Positions 14,482 to 22,309 of a stretch of 35,000 nt of DNA are shown one piece after another. The stretch is from an uncultured Ectothiorhodospiraceae bacterium. GTDB taxonomy: Bacteria; Pseudomonadota; Gammaproteobacteria; Nevskiales; Oceanococcaceae. The stretch's first letter is position 1. Every line of letters starts with the position of its first letter. The stretch spans positions 1 to 35,000 of the forward strand of contig CAKZQS010000037.1 of assembly GCA_937141935.1 (NCBI GenBank), written 5' to 3'. Position numbers and translations under genes: made by a program. The notes under the pieces were generated by a model. The model had not been told where the DNA came from and ran no database searches. It saw only the letters and a list, made by a program, of their open reading frames with translations.

Positions 14482-16227
14482 ATGCTCAAGCTCCCCCTTC
14501 CCGCGCTGCGCCCTGCCGTGCTGCCCGTTCTGTTGCTGGCCCTGCTGGCCGCCTGCGTCGGCGGCCGCGGCGCGCCCACCGATCTGCACCGCGCCGCCGA
14601 CGGCAGCCTGCTGCCGCTGCCCGTGCCGCTCGTGATCGCCCACCGGGGCTATTCCGGCATCGCGCCCGAAAACACCGAGGTCGCCGTCGCGCTGGGCGCC
14701 GACGTGCCCTCCGAGTACGTCGAAATCGATGTGCAGATGAGCGCCGACGGCGGCATCGTCGTGATGCACGACACCACGCTGACGCGCACCACCGATGCGC
14801 CGCTGCAATACCCGCTGCGCGCGCCGTGGAACGTGGCTGACTTCACGCTGGAGGAGATGCGGGCCCTGGATGCTGGCACCTGGTATGGCCGCGACAAGGA
14901 GCCGGGCAACTTCGCCTACGCCGGCGAGCCGGTGCCGGACCTGCGCACCATCCTCGACACGCTGCGCGACCGCGCCGGCCTGCTGCTGGAGGTCAAGAGC
15001 CCCGGCCTGTACCCCGGCATCGAGGCGGCCATCGCCGCCGAGCTGGAAGCAGCCGGCTGGGTCGAGGCCGGCGCCCCGACGCAGCCGCTGATCGTGCAGT
15101 CCTTCGACTGGGAGTCGATGGCGCGCTACGCGCAGCTGCACCCGCAGGTGCCCGTGGGCCTGCTGGGCAATCCGCCAACCGACGAGGCGATCTGGACCGC
15201 GGTGGCCGAATACGCGGACTGGATGAACCCCAGCCACAGCCGGCTGGACGCCGAGCTGGTCGCCGAGATCCACCGGCGCGGCCTGCGCACCAGCCCCTAC
15301 ACCGTCAACGATGCGGCGCGAATGCGCGAGCTGCTGGACATGGGCGTGGACGGCATCATCACCGACCAGCCCACCCGGCTGCGTCAGGTTCGCGATGCCG
15401 CCCTCGCGCCGCAAGGCGAGTTCGCCCTGCAAAACGGCGAGCTCAACGAACTGTCCGGGCTGGCGCGCAGCCTGGCCCACCCGGGCGTGTACTGGGGGCA
15501 TAACGACTCGGGCGACCGGCCGCGCCTGTTCGCTTTCGCCGGCGACGGCCGCGATCTGGGCACCCTGGAGCTGCCCGGGGCCGGCGCCGTCGACTGGGAG
15601 GACATGGCCAGCTTCGTCGAGGACGGCCAGCCCAAGCTGCTGCTGGCGGACGTGGGCGACAACGAGGCCCTGCGCCCCTTCGTGACCCTGTACATCGCGG
15701 CCGAGCCGGCGACGGCCCCGCCCTACAGCGGCATGCTGCCGGTCGAGCGCACGCTGACGCTGACCTACCCCGACGGTCCGCGCGACTGCGAGGGCGTAGC
15801 GGTGGATGCCCAGGCCGGCGCGATTTATCTGCTGTCCAAACGCGACCCCAGGCCGCGGCTGTACCGCATCCCGCTGGGTGCGCCGGAGGGGCTGCCGCTG
15901 ACCGCGGAGTTTCTGGGCGAGGTCGACAGCCTGCCGCTGCCCAAGGGCGGTGAACTGGCCGCGCCCGGCGAAATCACCAATGTCTCCCCGACCGCGCTGG
16001 CCCTGAACAGCTCCCATGCGCTGATCGTCACGCTGGAGCACAGCTACCGCTACCCGCGGGCGCCGGGCCAGAGCCTGCTGGAGGCCCTGGCCGGCACGCC
16101 GCAGCGCATCGTGGTGCCGGAGTACCGGCAGATCGAATCCGGCGACTTCATCGCCGAGGGCGCCGCGCTGCTGATCGGCAGCGAGGGCCGGCCCGCCGCG
16201 ATGTACGCCAGCGCGGAGGGCCAATGA
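14482..16227 (+). CDS. lipoprotein glycerophosphodiester phosphodiesterase fused to a propeller-like domain
   Basis: 581 residues, exported and lipid-anchored (lipobox LLAAC, Cys25). Residues about 48-305 form a GDPD TIM barrel that splits glycerophosphodiesters into sn-glycerol-3-phosphate and an alcohol: AHRGYSGIAPENT (53-65, His54, Arg55), EIDVQMSADGG (81-91, Glu81, Asp83), VMHDTTL (His96), LLLEVKSPG and a final GVDGIITDQPTRL. Residues about 310-581 (ELSGLARS, WGHNDSGDRPRLFAF, DWEDMAS, LLADVGDNEALRPFVTLY) look like a beta-propeller or phytase-esterase-like module seen elsewhere as a stand-alone protein. The start could also be ATG 14461, with a seven-residue longer leader. Its stop overlaps the next gene's start (ATGA), so the two are translationally coupled. 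A Pho-box-like site lies upstream. Confidence 0.88.
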   Translation: MLKLPLPALRPAVLPVLLLALLAACVGGRGAPTDLHRAADGSLLPLPVPLVIAHRGYSGIAPENTEVAVALGADVPSEYVEIDVQMSADGGIVVMHDTTLTRTTDAPLQYPLRAPWNVADFTLEEMRALDAGTWYGRDKEPGNFAYAGEPVPDLRTILDTLRDRAGLLLEVKSPGLYPGIEAAIAAELEAAGWVEAGAPTQPLIVQSFDWESMARYAQLHPQVPVGLLGNPPTDEAIWTAVAEYADWMNPSHSRLDAELVAEIHRRGLRTSPYTVNDAARMRELLDMGVDGIITDQPTRLRQVRDAALAPQGEFALQNGELNELSGLARSLAHPGVYWGHNDSGDRPRLFAFAGDGRDLGTLELPGAGAVDWEDMASFVEDGQPKLLLADVGDNEALRPFVTLYIAAEPATAPPYSGMLPVERTLTLTYPDGPRDCEGVAVDAQAGAIYLLSKRDPRPRLYRIPLGAPEGLPLTAEFLGEVDSLPLPKGGELAAPGEITNVSPTALALNSSHALIVTLEHSYRYPRAPGQSLLEALAGTPQRIVVPEYRQIESGDFIAEGAALLIGSEGRPAAMYASAEGQ

Positions 16228-17153
16228 TGCTGCGCACCCTACCCGCCCTGCGCCCGCTCGCCGCGGGCCTGGCCCTTGCGCTGCTGGCGGCCTGTGGCGG
16301 CGGTGGCGCCGCCAGCCAGGCGGCTCACAGCGGCGAGGCCTTGGCCGCGCCGCTGAACCAGGCCCATGCGCATAACGACTACGAGCACCCGCGGCCGCTG
16401 TACGACGCGCTGAGTCAGGGCTTCATGAGCGTGGAGGCCGACGTGTTCGCGGCACCGCTGCCGGCGGCGCTGGCCGCGCTGCTGCCCGCCGGCGCGCCGC
16501 TGTCCGAGCTGTATGTCGCCCACGACCCGCAGGACATCCGCCCCGAGCGCACGCTGCGCAACCTGTACCTGGAGCCCCTGTGGGCCCTGTTCGAGGCGCG
16601 GGGCGAAATCCTGCCCGGGCAGCGCCAGCCGCTGCAGCTGCTGATCGACTTCAAGACCGAGGCCGAAACCACCTGGGCCCTGCTGGCGCCGCAGCTTGAG
16701 GACTACGCGCCGATGCTGAGCCGCTATGCCGATGGCGTGGTCGAGCCCGGGGCCGTCAGCGTCGTGATCTCCGGCAACCGGCCCACGGCCACGCTGGCCG
16801 CTCTGGGCACGCGGCTGGCCTTCATCGACGGCCGCCTGCCCGACCTGGATAACCCGCAGCCGGCGACGCTGGTGCCGCTGATCAGCGACAACTGGGGCAA
16901 CCACTTTGGCTGGCGCGGCGAGGGGCCGGTGCCGGCCGAGGACGCCGCCAAGCTGGAGCGCGTGCTGCGCGAGGCCCATGGCCTGGGCGCGCGGGTGCGT
17001 TTCTGGGCCACGCCGGACGCGCCCGGCCCGGCGCGCGAGGCGCTGTGGGGTGTGCTGGCCGATGCCGGCCTGGATCACATCAATACGGACGACCTGGAGG
17101 GCTTGGCGGCCTTCCTGCGCGCCCGCGAAAGCGGCGAGACCCGCGAGCCCTAG
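16224..17153 (+). CDS. PLC-like phosphodiesterase lipoprotein
   Basis: 309 residues, lipoprotein (LLAAC, Cys24). It resembles the PLC/GDPD superfamily branch represented by yeast AIM6: NQAHAHNDYEHPRPLYDAL (45-63) with GFMSVEADVF (66-75, Glu71 and Asp73 as metal ligands), YVAHDPQD, LLIDFKTEAE, and a C-terminal INTDDLEGL in place of the GDPD ITDxP element. The usual HRG motif is replaced by HAHND, as in that branch. Start and stop are interlocked with the GDPD gene (4-bp overlap; a second ATG follows directly). Same leader type and coupling suggest that both act together on phosphodiesters in the periplasm; the exact substrate is unknown. Confidence 0.8.
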   Translation: MMLRTLPALRPLAAGLALALLAACGGGGAASQAAHSGEALAAPLNQAHAHNDYEHPRPLYDALSQGFMSVEADVFAAPLPAALAALLPAGAPLSELYVAHDPQDIRPERTLRNLYLEPLWALFEARGEILPGQRQPLQLLIDFKTEAETTWALLAPQLEDYAPMLSRYADGVVEPGAVSVVISGNRPTATLAALGTRLAFIDGRLPDLDNPQPATLVPLISDNWGNHFGWRGEGPVPAEDAAKLERVLREAHGLGARVRFWATPDAPGPAREALWGVLADAGLDHINTDDLEGLAAFLRARESGETREP

Positions 17154-17342
17154 CCCCCGCGCCCCCTGCGCCCCCCTTGGCGCGGCCGGCTGGTGGACCG
17201 GGGGTGGCCGTGGCCACCGCGCCGGTCCGGTACAGGCGCGGCCAGTGTGCCGCGCGGATGTTGTGGGCAGATGGCCGTCCCGCGTCGCCACTGTGACGCC
17301 GCCGTGGCCGCGAGGCCGCGGCCGGGTAACCGGACCGGCCGG

Positions 17343-17401
17343 GCCGCTATTCATCGACTTCTTCGATGATAATGGCCAGCATTTGGCGCTTTTTTAGCGG
17401 C
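17343..17401. repeat. nested inverted repeats upstream of the hydroquinone reductase gene
   Basis: GCCGCTA at 17343-17349 pairs with TAGCGGC at 17395-17401. Inside lies a second hairpin, TCATCGA/TCGATGA (17351-17357 with 17363-17369, loop CTTCT), then a short GCCA/TGGC stem and a T6 run (17390-17395). It could end the lipoprotein operon or structure the leader of the next gene. The 292-bp gap 17154-17445 otherwise holds only GC-rich sequence without a visible gene. Confidence 0.4.
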
Positions 17402-17445
17402 ATTTCCGATGATGTAATGGCCGCTCGCTTTCACCGGGACACAGC

Positions 17446-18429
17446 ATGGGTTTGCTGGTCGACGGCCAGTGGCAGGACCGCTGGTATGACACGAAATCAC
17501 ACGGCGGCGCCTTCAAGCGCGACGTCAGCCGCTTTCGCCACTGGGTCACGCCCGATGGCGCCCCCGGCCCCAGCGGCGAGGGCGGCTTTGCCGCCGCGGC
17601 CGGGCGCTACCACCTCTATGTGGCGATGGCCTGCCCCTGGGCGCACCGCACGCTGATCTTCCGCCAGCTCAAGGGCCTGCAGGACATGATCGACATCTCG
17701 GTGGTGAACCCGCTGATGGGTAGCGAGGGCTGGACCTTCCACCCCGGCCCGACGGTCATTGCCGACCCGATCCACCAGGCCGACAAGCTCTACGAGGTCT
17801 ACCTCGCCGCTGACCCTCAGGCCACCGGCCGGGTCACGGTGCCGGTGCTTTGGGACCGCGAACGCAACACGATCGTCAGCAACGAATCCAGCGAGATCAT
17901 CCGCATGTTCAACAGCGCCTTCGACGGCGTGGGTGCGCGGCCCGGCGATTACTACCCCGAGCCGCTGCGGCCCGAGATCGACCGGCTGAACGACTGGATT
18001 TACGACAAAGTGAACAACGGCGTCTATCGCGCCGGCTTTGCCACCTCGCAAGCGGCTTATGAGGAGGCGGTGACCGCGCTGTTCGCGGCGCTGGACGAGC
18101 TGGAGCAGCGGCTATCCACCCGCCGCTACCTCTGCGGCAGCACGCTGACCGAGGCCGACTGGCGGCTGTTCACCACGCTGCTGCGTTTCGACCCGGTCTA
18201 CGTCGGCCACTTCAAGTGCAACCTGCGCCGGCTAGTGGACTACCCGCACCTGTACGCTTACCTGCGCGAGCTGTACCAAATGCCGGGCATCGCCCAGACC
18301 TTCGATGTCGATGCGACCAAGCTGCACTACTACGGCAGCCACGACACGGTGAACCCCACCGGCATCGTGCCGCTGGGCCCGCAGATCGACTACACCGCCC
18401 CGCACGGCCGCGAGGCCCTGGACGGCTGA
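17446..18429 (+). CDS. yqjG: glutathionyl-hydroquinone reductase
   Basis: 327 residues, xi-class glutathione transferase (YqjG/EcfG/ECM4/PcpF family) that removes glutathione from glutathionyl-hydroquinones in the cytoplasm. The catalytic Cys63 lies in the family signature MACPWAHRT (61-69). Next come VNPLMGSEGWTF, VTVPVLWD, and NNESSEII-type residues SNESSEIIRMFNSAF that bind glutathione. The helical domain has LNDWIYDKVNNGVYRAGFA, LCGSTLTEADWRLFTTLLRFDPVY, and the typical C-terminal HYYGSHDTVNPTGIVPLGP. Full length. It appears monocistronic, with convergent transcription from the S15-type gene downstream. Confidence 0.94.
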   Translation: MGLLVDGQWQDRWYDTKSHGGAFKRDVSRFRHWVTPDGAPGPSGEGGFAAAAGRYHLYVAMACPWAHRTLIFRQLKGLQDMIDISVVNPLMGSEGWTFHPGPTVIADPIHQADKLYEVYLAADPQATGRVTVPVLWDRERNTIVSNESSEIIRMFNSAFDGVGARPGDYYPEPLRPEIDRLNDWIYDKVNNGVYRAGFATSQAAYEEAVTALFAALDELEQRLSTRRYLCGSTLTEADWRLFTTLLRFDPVYVGHFKCNLRRLVDYPHLYAYLRELYQMPGIAQTFDVDATKLHYYGSHDTVNPTGIVPLGPQIDYTAPHGREALDG

Positions 18430-18488
18430 GAGGGCCGCGCCCGGCGGCTGGCCTGCGCGGGGCCCCGGGCGCACCCCAGCCAAACCGG

Positions 18489-18525
18489 GCCGGCCTGCCG
18501 GGCTCCATGAGCCCGACAGGCCGGC
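18489..18525. terminator. strong hairpin between convergent genes
   Basis: Stem of 9 bp (GCCGGCCTG/CAGGCCGGC), one mismatch, then 7 bp (CGGGCTC/GAGCCCG) with a 3-nt loop. No T-run on either side, so it is a terminator-like structure of uncertain strength serving both yqjG and the opposite gene. Confidence 0.45.
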
Positions 18526-18550
18526 GCCGGTGCCTCTGCCGGCGGCGCGG

Positions 18551-20275
18551 CTAGAGGCCGGGGCGCAGCCGGTCCGGCGCAATCGGCGCGCCGCGCGGCG
18601 CCAGCGGCAGCACCAGGCGGCTGCCATCCAGCCCGGTGTAGACCCGGCTGCTGGCAAAGGTGCTGTCCTGTTCGATCCAGTCGTCGACGTTGCGCAGCGT
18701 CAGCCGCAGGCTTGCGCCGCGCGGGACCACGTCGTCCTGCGGGTACATGCGCAGCGTCGCCTCGTAGCGCTCGCCCGGGGTCAGCGCATGCACCTGATCC
18801 AGCCCCTGCAGGTGGCGGGTGTTCAGGTAGCCGCGGTTGATCCAGCTGGCGCCGCCGCCCGGCTGTACCACTTCCAGCAGCACCGCCCAGCGCGTGCGCT
18901 CGGCATCGGTGGCGGCCGCCAGCTCAACATAGGGCCGGCCGCGCAGCTGCAGCGCCTGCTCCAGCGGCGCCGTCTCGAACACCAGCCGGTCCGGCGTTCC
19001 GGCCAGGCCGGACAGCGTGTTGCCGAGGTTGGGGATCTCGGTGCCGGCCACGCTTTGCGGCAAATCGGCCAGCGCCAGCTCGGTGCTGGCACCGGGCGCA
19101 TCCGCCAGCGTGCCCTCCGGGTTCAGGTGCAGCGTCAGCGTTTCCGGCGCACGCGGCGGGAAGTCCTCGGCCGCCATCCAGATGCCGTCGCTGTTCTGGA
19201 TCAGCACCGGCGGCAGGTCGGCCAGAATGCCGGTGTCGATGCCGTGCAGGTAGTGGTCGAACCAGCGGTGGCGGATGAAATCCCAGTCGCCACGGTTGGG
19301 GAAGGCATGGCCCCACTGGCCAAAGATCGCCCGCTTCTCGCCGCGCAGCGCATTGAACCAGCCATCGATGTGGTTGGGCTTCACGTTCCAGTCCTGCAAG
19401 CCGTGGATGTGCAGCACGCTGGCCTGGATCTGTGCCGCACCGGGGCGGTAGTCGCGCTCCTGCCAATAGGCGTTTTCGTCGCCGCTGAAGTCCAGCGCAT
19501 TGGCAAAGTTCTCCGGCACGCAAGTCAGGCGCTCCGGGTAGGTCGTAACCGCATTCGGGTGCGCGCCCGGCGCCATGCTGATGGCGAGGTAGGCGGCATT
19601 GGTCGGGATCGCGCCCTGGGAATAGGCCACGCCGTCATAAAAGCTGTACTCGTACTGATTGCTGACGGTGGCCGTGGGCACGATGGTGACCAGGCTCGGC
19701 GGGTTCAGCAGCGCGGCACCGAGCTGGGTCTCGCCGTCGTAGCTGGCGCCATACATGCCGACCTTGCCATTCGACCAGGGCTCGGCCGCCAGGTGCTCGA
19801 TGATGTTGTAGGCGTCCTGCCACTGCACCGGGCCAGTCTGCTCGATACAGCCACCGGAGTTGTAATTGCCGCGCACGTCGGCAAAGGCCACCGCGTAGCC
19901 GCGCGGGGCGAAGTAGTCGACCAGGCCCGGCGAATAGGGCGTCTCGTGGGTCGGGTCCAGGTTCAGGATCTGGTAGGGCGTCTTGACCAGGATCACCGGC
20001 ACGCCGACCTCGGCATCGGCCGGGCGGTAGACGTTGACCCACAGCTGGGCCCCATCACCGCCCTCGACGATGTATTCATAGCGCTGGATGTCGCTGTAGA
20101 TCGGCTGGGTCAGCCGGGCTTCGATTGCGGCGCGGTTCAGCGGCGCGGCGCCATCGTCACCGCGCGCCGCCGCGGTGGGCGCATCGACCTGGCCGCCCTG
20201 ACAGCCGGCCAGCACAAGGCCGCACAGGGCCACGAACGCCGGCAGCCGCCGGCGGGCTTGGGGGGTATCCAACAT
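18551..20275 (-). CDS. lipoprotein CocE/NonD-type hydrolase (X-Pro dipeptidyl-peptidase S15 family)
   Basis: 574 residues. Lipoprotein leader ending LVLAGC (Cys25). An alpha/beta hydrolase domain follows: VNVYRPA (81-87), ILVKTPY, YAVAFADVRGNYNSGG (oxyanion and DVRG signature, about 127-142), nucleophile Ser178 in YGASYDG, likely Asp295 in HGLQDWNV and His323 in GQWGHAF. A jelly-roll C-terminal domain (about 370-574) completes the S15/CocE layout. Members cleave X-Pro peptides, cocaine or acyl esters; substrate unknown here. The ATG at 20275 has GGAG about 8 nt upstream and begins the leader, so it is preferred over an open extension to 20314. Divergent from phoD, with a 141-bp gap. Confidence 0.87.
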   Translation of the reverse strand: MLDTPQARRRLPAFVALCGLVLAGCQGGQVDAPTAAARGDDGAAPLNRAAIEARLTQPIYSDIQRYEYIVEGGDGAQLWVNVYRPADAEVGVPVILVKTPYQILNLDPTHETPYSPGLVDYFAPRGYAVAFADVRGNYNSGGCIEQTGPVQWQDAYNIIEHLAAEPWSNGKVGMYGASYDGETQLGAALLNPPSLVTIVPTATVSNQYEYSFYDGVAYSQGAIPTNAAYLAISMAPGAHPNAVTTYPERLTCVPENFANALDFSGDENAYWQERDYRPGAAQIQASVLHIHGLQDWNVKPNHIDGWFNALRGEKRAIFGQWGHAFPNRGDWDFIRHRWFDHYLHGIDTGILADLPPVLIQNSDGIWMAAEDFPPRAPETLTLHLNPEGTLADAPGASTELALADLPQSVAGTEIPNLGNTLSGLAGTPDRLVFETAPLEQALQLRGRPYVELAAATDAERTRWAVLLEVVQPGGGASWINRGYLNTRHLQGLDQVHALTPGERYEATLRMYPQDDVVPRGASLRLTLRNVDDWIEQDSTFASSRVYTGLDGSRLVLPLAPRGAPIAPDRLRPGL

Positions 20276-20353
20276 CAGTGTTCTCCGTGGCGCCGGCGCG
20301 GGGCGCGGCGCCATGTCCTCTCGAAGGGTTTATCGTAGCGGGGCTTTTCGCAG

Positions 20354-20387
20354 GATTCATGCCGGTGTCACCGCCCGGCCATAAACT
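20354..20387 (+). promoter_or_regulatory. putative Pho box and -10 upstream of phoD
   Basis: GATTCAT-GCCG-GTGTCAC at 20354-20371: two 7-mers 4 bp apart (4/7 and 6/7 to the PhoB half-site), then exactly 10 bp, then TAAACT (20382-20387, 4/6 to TATAAT). This is the spacing of the E. coli phoA promoter. Transcription would start near 20394, 23 bp before the ATG. Confidence 0.5.
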
Positions 20388-20416
20388 GCGCGGCTGCCAA
20401 GCAGGAGAACCCCACA

Positions 20417-22192
20417 ATGAGCGACTTTCACCGTCGGCGCTTTCGCCGCCTACCCCGGCTGCCGATCAGCCGCCGGACCTTCATGCGTCGTGCCGGTGGT
20501 GCCACGGCTGGGGCCTTCGCGCTGGGCAGCATCGCGGGCTGCAATGGCGGCCGCCCACCAGTGGCCAGCAGCGGCCCGCAAACGCCGGGCAACCCGGTCG
20601 CGCCGGCCAGCCTGCAATTCCTGCACGGCGTCGCCAGCGGCGACCCGCGCAGCGACCGCGTGATTCTGTGGACCCGGGTCACGCCTGCCGACGAGGTCAG
20701 CGGCCCGATCAGCGTGGACTGGCTGCTGGCCCGCGACCCCGAGATGACCGACGTGGTGCAGGCCGGCCGCTTCGTCACCGGCCCCGCGCGCGACTACACC
20801 GTGAAGGTGGACCCCACGCGCCTGGACAGCTTCACCAGCTATTACTACCGCTTCGCCGTGACCCAGGCCGACGGCACGGTGGTGCAGTCGCCGCAAGGCC
20901 GCACCAAAACCGCCCCCGGGGCCCGCGATGCCGTGGCCCAGGTGCGCATCGCCTCGGCCTCCTGCAACAACTACAGCTTTGGCTTTTTCAATGCCTTTCG
21001 GCGCATCGGCGAGCGGGCCGACGTGGATCTGGTCATCCACCTGGGCGATTACATCTACGAGGGCGGCAGCAGCGGCAACGGCCTGCGTGGCCACCTGCCC
21101 GACCGCGAGATCATCAGCCTGGCCGACTATCGCGAACGGCACGCGCAGTACAAGACCGACCCGGACCTGCAGGAGGCCCACCGCCAGCACCCCTGGATCA
21201 CCACCTGGGACGACCACGAAACCACCAACAACAGCTACGCCACCGGCGCCTCGAACCACACCGAGGGCGCCGAGGCCGAGGGCTTCTGGGCCGAGCGCGT
21301 GGGCTGGGCGCTGCGCGCCTATTTCGAATGGATGCCGATCCGCGATAACGGCCCGGGCTTCGACGCCCCGGCCGCCGGCGAGCCGCGGCTGGAGGACGGC
21401 GCGAGCGGCCTGGATCCGCGAGGCCTGGGCCGCATCTACCGCACGATCCCCTATGGCGAGCTGATCGACATCATCATGCTCGATACCCGCCTGGCCGGCC
21501 GCGCGGTGCAAAGCACCGACGATATCGTCTCCGAAGAGCAGACAATCCTCGGCCGCGCCCAGCGCGAATGGTTCCTGCGCGAGCTGCAAAACAGTCGCGC
21601 CACCTGGAAAATCATCGGCAACGGCACCACCTTCGCGCCGCTGATCGCGCCGGGTGTGAACCCGCTGACCGGCTGCACCGCGCTGCCCGGCGAGGACCCC
21701 TGCTTTGCCAACGAAGACGCCTGGGATGGTTACCGCTTCGACCGCCAGGCCGTGTTCGATGCCATCGAGGAGGGCGCGGTGCAGAACAGCGTCTTCATCT
21801 TTGGCGACATCCACGCGGTCATCGCCTGCGACTTGCCGCGGGTGCCCAATGACCCCAGCCAGTACAACCCGCTGACCGGCGAGGGCAGCCTGGGCGTGGA
21901 GCTGTGCTGCGGCGGCGTGGCCCAGGTGCCGGTGCCGGTGTGGACCGGCCTGCGGGCCTCGGGCTCCAACCCGCACATGAAGCACGCGCAGGAGGAGCAG
22001 CTGGGCTACATGCTGATGGACATCACCCCGGAACGGGTCCAGGGCGAGTGGTACTACAGCACCCCCTTCGTGCCGGGCTCGCCGGTCGAGCTGCTGGACC
22101 CGGTGATGCTGCAGACCACCGCCGGCAGCCAGCGGCTGACGCCGGCGCTGCTGCCCTCCCCGGGCAAGGACGCGCCGCCGCTGGCCGACTGA
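20417..22192 (+). CDS. phoD: alkaline phosphatase D (PhoD family), Tat-exported
   Basis: 591 residues; metal-dependent phosphomonoesterase/phosphodiesterase acting outside the cytoplasm. The leader carries a twin-arginine motif SRRTFM (18-23), a weakly hydrophobic stretch and SIAGC (Cys42), so it is probably a Tat lipoprotein. PhoD N-terminal sandwich (about 65-165: LHGVASGDPRSDRVILWTRV) precedes the catalytic domain. Its likely metal ligands are C183 in ASCNN, D211 and Y214 in LGDYIYEGG, D265/D266 and H267 in WDDHETTNN, and the later FGDIHA. AGGAGAA stands 7 nt before the ATG. A Pho-box-like site upstream agrees with phosphate-starvation control. The C-terminal half of the catalytic domain (NGTTFAP, VELCCGGV, EWYYSTPF) is complete. 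Confidence 0.93.
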   Translation: MSDFHRRRFRRLPRLPISRRTFMRRAGGATAGAFALGSIAGCNGGRPPVASSGPQTPGNPVAPASLQFLHGVASGDPRSDRVILWTRVTPADEVSGPISVDWLLARDPEMTDVVQAGRFVTGPARDYTVKVDPTRLDSFTSYYYRFAVTQADGTVVQSPQGRTKTAPGARDAVAQVRIASASCNNYSFGFFNAFRRIGERADVDLVIHLGDYIYEGGSSGNGLRGHLPDREIISLADYRERHAQYKTDPDLQEAHRQHPWITTWDDHETTNNSYATGASNHTEGAEAEGFWAERVGWALRAYFEWMPIRDNGPGFDAPAAGEPRLEDGASGLDPRGLGRIYRTIPYGELIDIIMLDTRLAGRAVQSTDDIVSEEQTILGRAQREWFLRELQNSRATWKIIGNGTTFAPLIAPGVNPLTGCTALPGEDPCFANEDAWDGYRFDRQAVFDAIEEGAVQNSVFIFGDIHAVIACDLPRVPNDPSQYNPLTGEGSLGVELCCGGVAQVPVPVWTGLRASGSNPHMKHAQEEQLGYMLMDITPERVQGEWYYSTPFVPGSPVELLDPVMLQTTAGSQRLTPALLPSPGKDAPPLAD

Positions 22193-22309
22193 GCGGCGTC
22201 GCCGAGCCAGTGAGCGGCGCTGTCGGGGGGCCGGGCGGCGCGGCTGGCCGACGGGGCGACACCGGCATGCACTAGACTCGGCGGCTGCGAGGAGACTTAC
22301 AGAGCGAAC

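Noticed and set aside
14431-16224. Long minus-strand frame opposite the GDPD fusion gene
   Set aside because: Antisense to a gene with complete catalytic motifs; no ribosome site or family.
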